This document shows, one piece after another, positions 43,864-54,048 of a DNA stretch of 64,000 nucleotides. Source of the DNA: Nocardia thailandica NBRC 100428 (lineage in GTDB: Bacteria; Actinomycetota; Actinomycetes; Mycobacteriales; Mycobacteriaceae); contig NZ_BAGK01000071.1 of the NCBI RefSeq assembly GCF_000308795.1, forward strand, positions 1 to 64,000. The letters run 5' to 3'. Numbering within the stretch: position 1 is the first letter of the stretch; the number at the start of each line of letters is the position of its first letter. The notes beneath the pieces were generated by a model. That model ran no database searches. It saw only the letters and a list, made by a program, of their open reading frames with translations, and was not told the DNA's origin. The position numbers and the translations under genes are program-made.

Positions 43864-44775
43864 GTGACCGAGAACACACGAGTGGATCAGCCGGTGAGTA
43901 TCGGTGAGCTGGCCCGCACGACCGGTTTGTCCGTGCGAACGATCCGGTTCTATTGCGACGAAGGACTTCTGGAGTCCCGGCGCAGCTCTGGCGGCCATCG
44001 GATCTTCGAACAGGGTGCGGCTGTCGATCGAGTGTTGCTCGTGCGGCGTCTGCGCGCTTTCGGGCTCGGGCTGGATTCGATATCGGCTGTGCTGAGCCGG
44101 GAGCGGTCGCTGGATGAAGTGCTCGCCGCCGAGTCGGAACGTGTCGACCAGGAGTTCCGTTCGCTGGCGTGGCGGCGCGCCTCCCTGCGGGCGGTGGCCT
44201 CGGTCGCGGCCGTCGACCGTCCGGGGCGCCTCGCGCTGCTGGCCGTCGCGCAGGACGCGAATGCGGTGCACGACTGTCTGATTCAGTTCTGGCATCGGAT
44301 TCTGGCGCCGCTGCCGCGTGCCGCAGGCGATGCCTGGGTGTGCTGGAACGTTCCCGAGCCGCCCGCCGATCCTGCCGCGGAGCAGGTCGTCGCGTTCGCG
44401 GAACTGGTCGCACTGGCTAATGACGAGGGTATGAAGGCCGCAGTGCGGCATCAGTATTGGCGAAGTCACGCCGAGCAGATCCGCGATCCGTTTGCTCTGT
44501 TCTCGGCCATGGGCGACCTGATGGTCGACGTCGTGCCTCTTGTCGCGAACGGCACGCGTCCGCGAGGTGGCCGGGAACTCGACCGGTTCGTCGGACTCCA
44601 CGCGCACGCCCGGGGGCAACGCGACACCGCCGAATTCCGTACCCAGCTGCTGGCCGCCGCCACGGATACTGACGACCGGATCCACCGCTACTGGGACCTG
44701 ACCGAGGATCTTCTGCCGGGTCGCGTCACCATCGGTCGTGCCCATGACTGGCTCTACCGCGCGCTGGCGGGCTGA
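43864..44775 (+). CDS. MerR-family transcriptional regulator
   Basis: The 303-aa protein has an N-terminal MerR winged helix: S-I-G-E-L-A-R-T-T-G-L-S-V-R-T-I-R-F-Y near residues 12-30 and S-S-G-G-H-R-I-F near 40. A dimerisation helix and a ~180-residue effector domain follow, with no cysteine pattern that would suggest metal sensing. Such a long C-terminal domain points to an organic ligand. It diverges from the ACP/SRPBCC pair and probably controls it. GTG at 43864 was chosen; an in-frame GTG at 43846 would add six residues and overlap the inverted repeat. Confidence 0.87.
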   Translation: MTENTRVDQPVSIGELARTTGLSVRTIRFYCDEGLLESRRSSGGHRIFEQGAAVDRVLLVRRLRAFGLGLDSISAVLSRERSLDEVLAAESERVDQEFRSLAWRRASLRAVASVAAVDRPGRLALLAVAQDANAVHDCLIQFWHRILAPLPRAAGDAWVCWNVPEPPADPAAEQVVAFAELVALANDEGMKAAVRHQYWRSHAEQIRDPFALFSAMGDLMVDVVPLVANGTRPRGGRELDRFVGLHAHARGQRDTAEFRTQLLAAATDTDDRIHRYWDLTEDLLPGRVTIGRAHDWLYRALAG

Positions 44776-45046
44776 TCGGCCTCCCGAGAACCTCGCGGGC
44801 GGCTGGTGCCCGCAGGGCCAGGTGACGGGTGTGGCATCCGGACGGCCGATCGTCGACACCCGGTAGAGCTGGTCAGCGGATCAACACCGATCGTCCTCAA
44901 CCGGGTTCGGCGGACCACACCACCGACGTGTACACAACCCACCGGTCGCTCCCGCAGGCGGAAACACGCGCGCTACCGTGCCCGGTATCCGGCGACCCCG
45001 GATTTCGGGGCTGGACCGAGGGGCGAGAGCGGGAGAGGGTCCGTAG
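44776..45046. other. 271-nt intergenic region with no gene found
   Basis: Between the MerR gene and the CocE-like hydrolase gene. It holds an 8-bp palindrome GTGTACAC (44928-44935), a small hairpin (44996-45000 with 45006-45010) and GGAGAGGG (45032-45039), the ribosome binding site of the next gene. No ORF with a convincing product and no RNA gene was found. Confidence 0.6.
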
Positions 45047-46690
45047 GTGCGATGGGGTGTGGTGTGGCGGCTGGTGGCCGGGGCGGCGTTGGTGCTGGGG
45101 ATCGGCGCCGCTCCGGTCGTGGCCGAACCGGCGGCGCGTGACTACACCTGGACGCAGGAGTACCTGACGGCGCCGGACGGGACGCGGCTGCACGCCGACG
45201 TGTTGCGTCCGGCCGGGGTCGCGCCCGATCAGCGCACGCCGGTCATCCTGACCGTGAGCCCGTATCGGGCGCATCTCGCGTATCTCACGCAGCCTCGGGT
45301 GTCGGGTGGGCCGTCGACGGAGAACCTGCCGGTCGAGTGGGCGCTGGGCGCCGGGTACACCTATGTCATCGTGGATCTGCGCGGCTTCGGCGGCTCGACG
45401 GGCTGCCCGGACTTCGGGGGTCCGGGGGAGCGGTCGGACGTGGTCGCCGCGGTGGAGTGGGCGGCCGAGCAGCCGTGGTCGACCGGCCGGGTGGGGGTGG
45501 TCGGCACCTCGTACGAGGCGTGGACGGGGTTGATGGCGCTGGCGGGCGCGCCGAGGGGGCTGGCGGCGGTGGCGGCCTTCGAACCGGTCGCGGATCCCTA
45601 CAGCTATCTGTACATGCAGGGCGTCGCCTGGAAGTTCTCCGGCAAGCCGGTCACCGAGCGGGGCGTGCGCCCGGCCGACCTCGCCGGCGCCGAACACCTG
45701 GCCATCGCCGCCACCCCGGGCCGCTGGGACGACACGGACGAGTACCGGGCCGCCGCCGTGGCGCAGCCGCCGGGCTGCGCCGAGCGGTACCTGGCCCTGA
45801 CCACCGACCACGACCCGGACAACCCCGGCTGGCGCGACCGTGACCTGGTCGACCGGTTGCGCGGCAACACGATTCCCCTCTTCCTGGGTCAGGGCTTCCT
45901 CGACGCGAACACCCGTCCGGACCGGACGCCGGAGGTGTGGGCCGCGCAGGGGCCGGGCGAACACCGCGCCTGGTTCGGTCAGTGGGGTCACGCGGACTGC
46001 CGCAGCAAATGCGGGACACCGCATTTCGAGACCGAGCTGGCCGCCTTTCTCGACCGGCACGTCGCGGGCACCGGCGCCGAGGTGCCCGGCCCGCGGGTCA
46101 CCGTCGGCAACTTCGACGGCACCTGGCGCGCCGAATCGACCTGGCCGCCCGCCGATGCCCGCGTCGTGTCCACCGACCTGCGCGCCGGCGCCTACACCGA
46201 CCGCGGCCTGATCCCGGGACCGGACCGCGAGATCTGGTCGGTCACCGACCCGCTCGCCACCGACCTGCACCTCTCCGGCCGCGCCACCGCCACCCTGGAG
46301 CTGGCCGGTCCGCCCGAGGCGACGGCGGCCGTGGAGGTCTACGACATCGCGCCCGACGGCCGCGCCACCGTCGTCACGCGGGGCATCGCGCCGGTGCGGG
46401 CGGTCACCGAACTGCGCCTCCTACATCAGGACGCCCTCCTGCCCGCCGGTCACCGCCTCGGCGTCCGCGTCACCGACGTGGTCGACGACGTCTGGGCCCA
46501 TCCGCCTACCGGCGCGCGGGTCGCCGTCCACCGGGCCCGCCTCGATCTGCCGGTCCTCGCCACGGCGCGCACCCCGGATCTGCCCGGCGGGCTGCCCACC
46601 AACCTCCTCCGCTGGCGCGCCGACGAGACGACGACGGTCGGCCCGGCCGTCCTCGACGACCCGGCCAACCGCATCGCCCCGCCTCGTTAG
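45047..46690 (+). CDS. Secreted CocE/NonD-family hydrolase (X-Pro dipeptidyl-peptidase-like)
   Basis: The 547-aa product has a signal peptide (about residues 1-27, ending V-V-A-E-P). The S15 alpha/beta hydrolase core has R-G-F-G-G-S-T-G near residue 115 and the nucleophile elbow G-T-S-Y-E-A near residue 150; the catalytic His is probably in W-G-H-A-D. The last ~170 residues form the jelly-roll PepX_C domain. Family members cleave X-prolyl peptides, cocaine-like esters or beta-lactam side chains; the true substrate is unknown. GTG at 45047 follows GGAGAGGG by 7 nt. It converges on the TetR gene 6 nt away. Confidence 0.85.
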   Translation: MRWGVVWRLVAGAALVLGIGAAPVVAEPAARDYTWTQEYLTAPDGTRLHADVLRPAGVAPDQRTPVILTVSPYRAHLAYLTQPRVSGGPSTENLPVEWALGAGYTYVIVDLRGFGGSTGCPDFGGPGERSDVVAAVEWAAEQPWSTGRVGVVGTSYEAWTGLMALAGAPRGLAAVAAFEPVADPYSYLYMQGVAWKFSGKPVTERGVRPADLAGAEHLAIAATPGRWDDTDEYRAAAVAQPPGCAERYLALTTDHDPDNPGWRDRDLVDRLRGNTIPLFLGQGFLDANTRPDRTPEVWAAQGPGEHRAWFGQWGHADCRSKCGTPHFETELAAFLDRHVAGTGAEVPGPRVTVGNFDGTWRAESTWPPADARVVSTDLRAGAYTDRGLIPGPDREIWSVTDPLATDLHLSGRATATLELAGPPEATAAVEVYDIAPDGRATVVTRGIAPVRAVTELRLLHQDALLPAGHRLGVRVTDVVDDVWAHPPTGARVAVHRARLDLPVLATARTPDLPGGLPTNLLRWRADETTTVGPAVLDDPANRIAPPR

Positions 46691-46696
46691 CCGACC

Positions 46697-47248
46697 TCAC
46701 CGTGGGTCGCCGAGCGCCCCGCCGACCCCGCGCATCGCCAGCTCCTCGAACCGGGCCCAGGCCCGCCCCGGCGCCGGCTCGGCCCCGGGGTCGACCATGG
46801 CCGTCAGGACGCCGAACAGCGCGCCGGCGAGGAACGCCACGATCTCGTCCCGCCCGCGCACCGGCGCGGGCGCCTCGTCCAGGCATTCGCCGACCAGTTG
46901 TTCGAGCATCCGGCGATACGACCGCAGGACCGTCGCCGACGCCTTCGGGCCGAGCAGGGGACGATGCACGTCCGGATACCGGCCGACCAGCTCGAAGATG
47001 ACCCGCAACCGGCTCAGCGGCGTCGGCCCGGCGGGGACGGCGGCGATCTCGCTGCGCAGGAACTCGGTGGTCGAGACCTGCAGCAGGTCGTCCTTGTCGC
47101 GGTAGTGGCTGTAGAAGGTCGAGCGTCCGACATCGGCGCGATCGATGACGTCGGCCACGGTGACGCGCTCGTAGCCGCGCTCCATCATGAGCTCGATGAG
47201 CGCGCGGTGCAGCAGGCCGCGGGTGCGGCGCACGCGGCGGTCGGTCAT
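46697..47248 (-). CDS. TetR-family transcriptional regulator
   Basis: The 183-aa product has the TetR DNA-binding domain: a short Arg-rich start, then V-T-V-A-D-V-I-D-R-A-D-V-G-R-S-T-F-Y-S-H-Y near residues 30-50. The C-terminal ligand-binding part is helical. AAGGAGG lies 4-5 nt before the ATG at 47248. A perfect palindrome at 47279-47296 sits in the gap to the divergent methyltransferase gene, so this regulator probably represses itself and that gene. An ATG at 47296 would overlap the palindrome and is unlikely. Confidence 0.88.
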   Translation of the reverse strand: MTDRRVRRTRGLLHRALIELMMERGYERVTVADVIDRADVGRSTFYSHYRDKDDLLQVSTTEFLRSEIAAVPAGPTPLSRLRVIFELVGRYPDVHRPLLGPKASATVLRSYRRMLEQLVGECLDEAPAPVRGRDEIVAFLAGALFGVLTAMVDPGAEPAPGRAWARFEELAMRGVGGALGDPR

Positions 47249-47278
47249 GGCCCTCCTTCGTGGACGGATCCGGCGGAC

Positions 47279-47296
47279 GTGTCCGGAAACGGACAC
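47279..47296. promoter_or_regulatory. Palindromic operator between tetR-type and methyltransferase genes
   Basis: GTGTCCG-GAAA-CGGACAC: perfect 7-bp arms around a 4-nt centre (GAAA on the plus strand). The match extends to 10 bp each side with one mismatch. It sits 31 nt from one start and 54 nt from the other, as expected for a TetR operator. Confidence 0.75.
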
Positions 47297-47349
47297 ATCC
47301 GGCCCTTCTGATTCTGGTCCCCGCCGCCGAACACTCCGACGATGGACCC

Positions 47350-48003
47350 ATGTCGAACCGAGTGATGTCCCCGATGTTCGTCGACGACGCAGGCACCGGC
47401 CTGGTCATCGCCGACATCCGCCGCTACAACGTCTTCACCTCCCTGTTCTTCCTCGGCCGCCACGGCCGCCTGCTGCGCGAACTCGCGACCGCCTCCGGCG
47501 CGCGTCCCGGCGACACGGCGGCCGACATCGGTTGCGGGCCGGGCAAACTCGTGCGCGCGCTGGGCGCCGTCGTCGGGCCCACGGGTTCGGTGGTCGGCGT
47601 CGATCCCTCGGCGGCCGCGGTGGCAGCCGACCGCGCCGCCGACCCGCGCCACCGCTACGAGCAGGCGCCCGCGCAGTCCCTGCCCTTCGGCGACGCCGAA
47701 TTCGACGTGCTCACCTGCACTTTCGTCATGCACCACATCCCGGCCGAGCACCGCGACGCCGCGCTGGCCGAGATGTGGCGGGTCCTGCGCCCGGGCGGTC
47801 GGGTCCTGCTGGCCGACGTCGCGCCCGGACCGGCCTACCGCGCCGTGCTGAACCTGGTGACCCGGCACGGCGACGCGGATCCGTTCGCCGACGCCGACAT
47901 CCGCCGCTACACCGGTCGCCTGGGCGACCTCGGTTTCACCGATATCGCCTACACCCGCAGCCGCTACCAGACCGGCATCCTCACCGCGGTCCGGCCGCGC
48001 TGA
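47350..48003 (+). CDS. Class I SAM-dependent methyltransferase
   Basis: The 217-aa enzyme has the Rossmann methyltransferase motifs: A-A-D-I-G-C-G-P-G-K near residue 58 (SAM binding), V-V-G-V-D-P-S near 80, F-D-V-L-T-C-T-F-V-M-H-H near 120 and L-R-P-G-G-R-V-L-L near 145. It belongs to the Methyltransf_11/25 group; the methyl acceptor is unknown. It is divergent from a TetR regulator with a shared operator, which suggests the substrate or a related compound is the inducer. The ATG at 47350 was preferred to an upstream start that overlaps the operator. Confidence 0.85.
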   Translation: MSNRVMSPMFVDDAGTGLVIADIRRYNVFTSLFFLGRHGRLLRELATASGARPGDTAADIGCGPGKLVRALGAVVGPTGSVVGVDPSAAAVAADRAADPRHRYEQAPAQSLPFGDAEFDVLTCTFVMHHIPAEHRDAALAEMWRVLRPGGRVLLADVAPGPAYRAVLNLVTRHGDADPFADADIRRYTGRLGDLGFTDIAYTRSRYQTGILTAVRPR

Positions 48004-48074
48004 TCGCGGGCCGCCTGTCGGTGGCCTCGGCTACTGTCGGTCGGGACGGAGACATTCGACCACGGGGGTGCGGC

Positions 48075-48722
48075 ATGACCATCGACGGTGCGGCGCGCGA
48101 GGCGCGGGCCAGGGAGTTCGCCCTGACGGCGCACGGTGACCAGCGGTACGGCGAATTCCCCTATTCCCGGCACCTGGCCGCCGTGCGCGCGGTCCTCGAC
48201 GACTTCGGCTACGGCGGCGACCTGGCCGTCGCGGCGTGGCTGCACGACGTCGTCGAGGACACCCCGGTCACCCGGGAGGAGGTCGAGGCGGCCTTCGGCC
48301 CCGAGGTCAGGGACCTGGTGTGGGCGGTCACCGGCGTCGGCCCGAACCGCAAGCTGCGCAACCTGGACGCCTACACCAAGATCGCCGCCCATCCTCGCGC
48401 GGTGGTCCTCAAGCTGGCCGACCGCACCGCCAATGCCGAGGCGAGCCCGCCGGAGAGCAGCTGGATGGCGATGTACCGCACCGAGCATCCGACGTTCAAG
48501 GCCCACCTCGGCGGCCTGCTCGCCGACGACCCCACCGTCGCGCGCATGTGGTCCCGGCTGGAGGACCGCCTCGACCTCGACGGCGACCTCCCGGTCGTGG
48601 ACTGGGCCGAGATCGACCGGCTCCTGGCCGCGGGCGACCGCGAGGACGCCATCGCCCTGCTGCGTTCGGCGACCGGCTGCGCCCGCACCGAGGCCGAATG
48701 GGCGGTCGACGAACGTACCTGA
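48075..48722 (+). CDS. HD-domain hydrolase (RelA/SpoT or Mesh1-like)
   Basis: The 215-aa protein matches the small SpoT/Mesh1 hydrolase group that removes pyrophosphate from ppGpp-like nucleotides: Y-S-R-H-L near residue 31, A-A-W-L-H-D-V-V-E-D-T near 52 (the HD metal pair) and K-L-A-D-R-T-A-N-A-E near 114. No synthetase domain is fused. After the core there is a short C-terminal segment (A-I-A-L-L-R-S-A-T-G-C) resembling the end of ribosomal protein L7/L12, a small extension also seen in other actinobacterial proteins. It does not look co-transcribed with its neighbours on functional grounds. Confidence 0.8.
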   Translation: MTIDGAAREARAREFALTAHGDQRYGEFPYSRHLAAVRAVLDDFGYGGDLAVAAWLHDVVEDTPVTREEVEAAFGPEVRDLVWAVTGVGPNRKLRNLDAYTKIAAHPRAVVLKLADRTANAEASPPESSWMAMYRTEHPTFKAHLGGLLADDPTVARMWSRLEDRLDLDGDLPVVDWAEIDRLLAAGDREDAIALLRSATGCARTEAEWAVDERT

Positions 48723-48735
48723 CGCCGCCCGGCTC

Positions 48736-49515
48736 TCAGAACGACTGCCACGCCGGCTTGTTCGCCAGCGCGTACCGGTAGTAGCCGGCCAGCTTCAGCG
48801 CGCCCGCGGCGGCCTCGTCGATCACCACGGTGACGTGCGGGTGCCACTGCACGACCGAGGCGGGGCAGAACGCCGACAGCGGGCCCTCCGCCGCCGCGGC
48901 GACGGCCTCGGCCTTCCCGGCGCCGGTGGCGATCATGACCAGGTGCCGGGCCTCGCAGATGGTGCCGAGCCCCTGCGTGAGCACGTGGTGGGGCACGTCG
49001 TCGGGGCCGTCGAAGAAGCGGGCGTTGTCGCGGCGGGTCTGCGCGGTGAGGGTTTTGACCCGGGTGCGGGAGGTCAGCGCGGACCCGGGTTCGTTGAATC
49101 CGATGTGCCCGTCGGTGCCGATCCCGAGCAGCTGCACGTCCACTCCGCCTGCGGCGGCGATGGCCGCGTCGTAGCGCGCGCCCTCGGCGCCGATGTCGGC
49201 CGATTCTCCGTCGGGCGACAGGACCCGCGCCGGGTCGAGGTTCACGTGGTCGACGAACTCGGCGCGGATGACCGAATAGTAGGACTGCGGATGGCTTTTC
49301 GGCAGCCCGACGTACTCGTCGAGCAGGAACGCCCGGCAGCCCGAGAAGTCGAGGCCGTCCGCGCGGTGCCGACGCGCCAGCTCGCGGTAGGACGGCAGGG
49401 GGGACGAGCCCGTCGCCAGCCCGAGCGTCGCCGCGCCCTGCCGCACATAGCCCTCGACGATGTCGGCGACGGTCCGCGCGACCTCGTCCGGGTCCGCCCG
49501 GATCACGATCTCCAT
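48736..49515 (-). CDS. nagB: Glucosamine-6-phosphate deaminase
   Basis: NagB turns glucosamine-6-phosphate into fructose-6-phosphate and ammonia, the last step of GlcNAc use. The 259-aa product has the family length. Signatures include G-L-A-T-G-S-S-P near residue 33, the catalytic F-L-L-D-E-Y-V-G-L near 63, L-G-I-G-T-D-G-H-I-G-F-N-E near 130 and a K-A-E-A-V segment. The ATG at 49515 shares a base with the nagA stop (TGATG). The operon continues upstream with nagA, ptsI and the IIC gene. Ammonia released here links the cluster to the glutamine synthetases in the window. Confidence 0.96.
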   Translation of the reverse strand: MEIVIRADPDEVARTVADIVEGYVRQGAATLGLATGSSPLPSYRELARRHRADGLDFSGCRAFLLDEYVGLPKSHPQSYYSVIRAEFVDHVNLDPARVLSPDGESADIGAEGARYDAAIAAAGGVDVQLLGIGTDGHIGFNEPGSALTSRTRVKTLTAQTRRDNARFFDGPDDVPHHVLTQGLGTICEARHLVMIATGAGKAEAVAAAAEGPLSAFCPASVVQWHPHVTVVIDEAAAGALKLAGYYRYALANKPAWQSF

Positions 49516-50729
49516 CAGTTCCCTTCCTCTCCGGCGACGAGCACCCGTCGCGGTCGCAGCATCTCGTCGGTCACCAGGATGTCGGCCCGGTGGCCGGGGG
49601 TCAGGCCGCCGCGTTCGCCCGCCAGCCCGAGCACCCGGGCCGGCGTGCGGGTCGCCGCGGTGACGGCGTCGCCGAGCGGGACCGCGGCGTGGAAGACGGT
49701 GTGCCGCAGCACGTCCAGGAGCCGGAACGTGCCGCCCGCGATGGCGCCCGGCGCGCCGTCGGCGGTGGCCAGCCGGGCGACGCCCTGGTGCACCCGCACG
49801 TCGAGGGCGCCGAGGCGATAGTCGCCGTCGCGCATGCCGGCCGCCGCCATGGCGTCGCTCACCAGCGCGACGTGGTCGGGTCCCACGGTGTCGAACACCA
49901 TGGCCACCGTCTCCGGGGCCAGATGCACGCCGTCGGCGATCAATTCGAGGATCAGGTCGCCGCGCCCGGCGGCCGCCAGGCACGCGCCCGCCGGTCCCGG
50001 CGCGCGGTGGTGCATCGGCGGCATCGCGTTGAACAGGTGGGTCGCGGTCACCGGCCCGCCCTGCGCGTCGGCGACGGCGGCGGCCGTGGTCGCCGCGTCG
50101 GCGTCGGTGTGGCCGAGGCTCGGGACCACGCCGTGCCGTCGCATCGCCGCCAGCAGCGCCGGGAAGCGCGCGGTCTCCGGCGCGATCGTCATGGACCGGA
50201 CGGTGCCGCGCGCCGCCTCGCACACCCTCTCGAACAGGCCAGGATCCCCGGGCACGATGGCGGCGGGATCCTGCGCCCCGCACCGGGCCACGCTCAGGAA
50301 GGGCCCCTCGAGGTGCACCCCCAGCAGCGCCCCGTCCTCGACCAGCCCCGACAGCACCCCGGCCTGCCGCACGAGCACGTCCTCCGGGGCGGACACCAGG
50401 CTGCCGAGCAGGCCCGTGGTGCCGTGTCCGCGATGGTGATCCGCGGCGGTCAGGGCGCCCGTCGCGTCGGCGTTCGGGAAACCGAACCCGGACCCGCCGT
50501 GACAGTGCAGGTCGATCAGCCCCGGCAGGATCAGGTCGCCGGATCGGGCGGGCAACGCCTCGCGCCGCCGGTAGTCCGCGGCGGGGCCGACCCAGGTGAT
50601 GACGCCGTCGCCGAATTCGACCGCGCCGTCGACGATCTCGGTCCCGCCTTCGCCGATCACCCGGCCCCGGAGAACTGTCCGGCCGTCGGCGATGACCCGG
50701 CCCCGCGGCACGGCCTGGTCGTCACTCAC
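49515..50729 (-). CDS. nagA: N-acetylglucosamine-6-phosphate deacetylase
   Basis: NagA removes the acetyl group from GlcNAc-6-phosphate imported by the phosphotransferase system. The 404-aa amidohydrolase has the metal-binding L-H-C-H-G near residue 72, H-L-E-G-P-F near 140, L-G-H-T-D-A-D near 200, H-L-F-N-A-M near 228 and the catalytic Asp in L-V-S-D-A-M-A-A near 283. The GTG at 50729 gives a normal N-terminus; an upstream frame to 50807 lies in the gap. It is separated from ptsI by 132 nt holding a small Arg-rich frame. Confidence 0.95.
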   Translation of the reverse strand: MSDDQAVPRGRVIADGRTVLRGRVIGEGGTEIVDGAVEFGDGVITWVGPAADYRRREALPARSGDLILPGLIDLHCHGGSGFGFPNADATGALTAADHHRGHGTTGLLGSLVSAPEDVLVRQAGVLSGLVEDGALLGVHLEGPFLSVARCGAQDPAAIVPGDPGLFERVCEAARGTVRSMTIAPETARFPALLAAMRRHGVVPSLGHTDADAATTAAAVADAQGGPVTATHLFNAMPPMHHRAPGPAGACLAAAGRGDLILELIADGVHLAPETVAMVFDTVGPDHVALVSDAMAAAGMRDGDYRLGALDVRVHQGVARLATADGAPGAIAGGTFRLLDVLRHTVFHAAVPLGDAVTAATRTPARVLGLAGERGGLTPGHRADILVTDEMLRPRRVLVAGEEGN

Positions 50730-50865
50730 CGGCCGACCCGCTCGTCGCCCGCGCCGTGTCGACCTGCCGCGCGGGGCGGCGAGGGGTCGCGCGCGACCGG
50801 CGACCACCCGAACGGCGGGCGGCGGTGCCCCCGGCCCGCCGTGTCCGCCCGGCGGACCCGCTCAT
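50722..50865 (-). CDS. Candidate 47-residue Arg/Ala-rich ORF between ptsI and nagA
   Basis: An ATG at 50865 overlaps the ptsI stop as ATGA, and the frame ends at 50722, eight bases into nagA. The product is basic (rich in Arg, Ala, Thr and Gly) with no recognised domain. It could be a real small protein, or only a translated linker that lets ribosomes pass from ptsI to nagA. Arg-rich open frames are also common by chance at this GC content. Confidence 0.25.
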   Translation of the reverse strand: MSGSAGRTRRAGGTAARRSGGRRSRATPRRPARQVDTARATSGSAGE

Positions 50866-52552
50866 GCCCGCCCGAGCACCGCGGCGGCCGCGGCCCGTGC
50901 CGCCTGCGGATTGCGTGCGGCCACGGCGGCGTCCGCCGCGTCGCGGCACTGGTCGATGCTCACGTCCCGCAACGCCAGCCGCACCGGCCCCAGCGCGGTC
51001 GCGGACATGGACAGGCTCGTCACGCCGAGGCCGACCAGCACCGGTGCCAGGGTCGGATCGGAGGCGGCCTCCCCGCACACGCCGACGGACTTGCCCGCCG
51101 CGGTCCCGGCCGCACCCGCCAGGGCGATCAGGTCGAGCAGCGCGGGCTGCCAGGGGTCGAGCAGGTGCGCGAGCCCGCCGGCCATCCGGTCCACGGCGCA
51201 GGTGTACTGGCTCAGGTCGTTGGTGCCGATGCTGACGAAGTCCAGCGATGCCAGCAGGTCCGGCGCCCGCAGCGCGGCGGCCGGGATCTCGATCATGGCA
51301 CCGACTTTCGTGAGCCCGACCGAGCGGGCGAGCTCGGCGAAGCCGGCGGCCTCGTCGGCGGTGGCCACCATCGGCGCCATGACCCACAGGTCGGCCCCGG
51401 TCACGGCCGCCGCCTGCGACAGGGCCGTGAGCTGGGTGCCCAGCGTCTCCGGGAACACGGTGCCCACCCGCAGCCCGCGCACGCCGAGCGCCGGGTTCTC
51501 CTCGGTGCCCAGGTCGAGGAACGGCAGCGGCTTGTCCGACCCGGCGTCGAGGGTGCGCACCACGATCCGCCTGCCCGCGAACTGCTCGAAGATGACCGTG
51601 TAGGACTCGATCTGCTCGTCCAGGGCGGGCGCGGTCGGCCGGCCGAGGTACATGAACTCGGTGCGGAACAGGCCGACTCCTTCGCTGTCGGCCTCGCCGT
51701 CGCGGATCGCGTCGTCCACGGTGCCGATGTTGACCAGCAGGTGCACGGGCGTCCCGTCGGCCGTGTGGCCCGGACCGCCGGAGGCGGCCAGCCGGGCCCG
51801 CTCCGCCTCGGCCTGCTCGAGCGCCGCGCGCTCGCGCATCGGGCTCGGGTCGATGATCACCTCGCCGGTGGTCCCGTCGAGCAGGACGGGGGCGTCGTCG
51901 AGGAGCCGGCCGGTGTCGGGACAGTTCACGACGGCGGGCAGCCCGAGCGATTTGGCGAGGATGGCGGTGTGGCTGGTCGGGCCGCCCTCGGTGGTCAGCA
52001 GCCCGACGACGTCGCTGCCGCCGAGCATCGCGGTGTCGGCCGGCGCCAGATCCCGGGCGACCAGCACGAACGGGTACCCCGGTTCCGGGATGCCCGGCAT
52101 CGGCTCGCCCAGCAACACCGCCACCGTGCGCCCGCCGATGTCGCGCAGGTCGGTGGCCCGCTCGGCCATGTAACCGCCCAGCTTCTCCAGTTTCGCGCAG
52201 AAGCTCTCGAACGCCAGATGCACCGCGTGCGCGGTGGGCGCCCCGGCCGCGAGTTCCTTCTCCGTCGCCGACACGATGCCCGGGTCGCGGGCCATGGTCG
52301 CCGACATGGTCAGGATCTCCGCGGCAACGCCGTTCACCCGCGCGGCGCGCTCCTTCAGCTGCGCCGACACCTCGTCCAGCGCGGCCTTCACCCGTTCCAG
52401 CTCCTGGTCCGGCGGCCCGCTGACCGGGTCGCCGAGGGAGGTCCGGGTGGGGGAACCGAACGGCAGCCACGGCGCGCACACCACGCCCGGGCTGACGCCG
52501 AGCCCGCGTATCACCTGTTCCGGCATCAGCTCTGTCCGCCTCGGGTCATCGC

Positions 52553-52556
<4 letters not shown>
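50862..52556 (-). CDS. ptsI: Phosphoenolpyruvate-protein phosphotransferase (PTS enzyme I)
   Basis: Enzyme I starts the phosphotransferase chain by moving phosphate from phosphoenolpyruvate to its own histidine and then to HPr. The 564-aa product has the phospho-His H196 in G-G-P-T-S-H-T-A. Further signatures are G-L-F-R-T-E-F-M-Y, R-T-L-D-A-G-S-D-K and the C-terminal G-T-N-D-L-S-Q-Y and V-C-G-E-A-A-S-D. The ATG at 52556 overlaps the IIC stop (ATGA). An alternative ATG at 52526 would shorten it by ten residues. No gene for a functional HPr is present in the cluster. Confidence 0.96.
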
Positions 52557-53902
<1,346 letters not shown>

Positions 53903-53926
53903 CTCCGACCTTCTTTGCGGTACTAT

Positions 53927-53941
53927 CCGGTCATAACCAGT
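53927..53941 (-). promoter_or_regulatory. Possible DasR-like (dre) operator in the pts divergent promoter
   Basis: Read on the minus strand, ACTGGTTATGACCGG resembles the dre consensus ACTGGTCTAGACCACT, with the GGT-n4-ACC core. A second partial copy (CTGGTCAAACTGG) lies at about 53943-53956. Both sit in the 146-nt gap between IIC and IIB. DasR-type GntR regulators respond to glucosamine-6-phosphate and control such genes in Streptomyces; no regulator gene is seen here. Confidence 0.4.
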
Positions 53942-54048
53942 TGCCAGTTTGACCAGGTGGGCCCAGGATGTCAACCACGAAATATGACGTAGGTAACAGC
54001 TGAGGCTCTCATACTGGGAGCGGTATCCACCGGCGGAAAGGGAGACGG

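Noticed and set aside
44928-44935. GTGTACAC palindrome in the 44776-45046 gap as an operator
   Set aside because: Eight bases are expected by chance at this frequency; there is no flanking symmetry or regulator to link to it.
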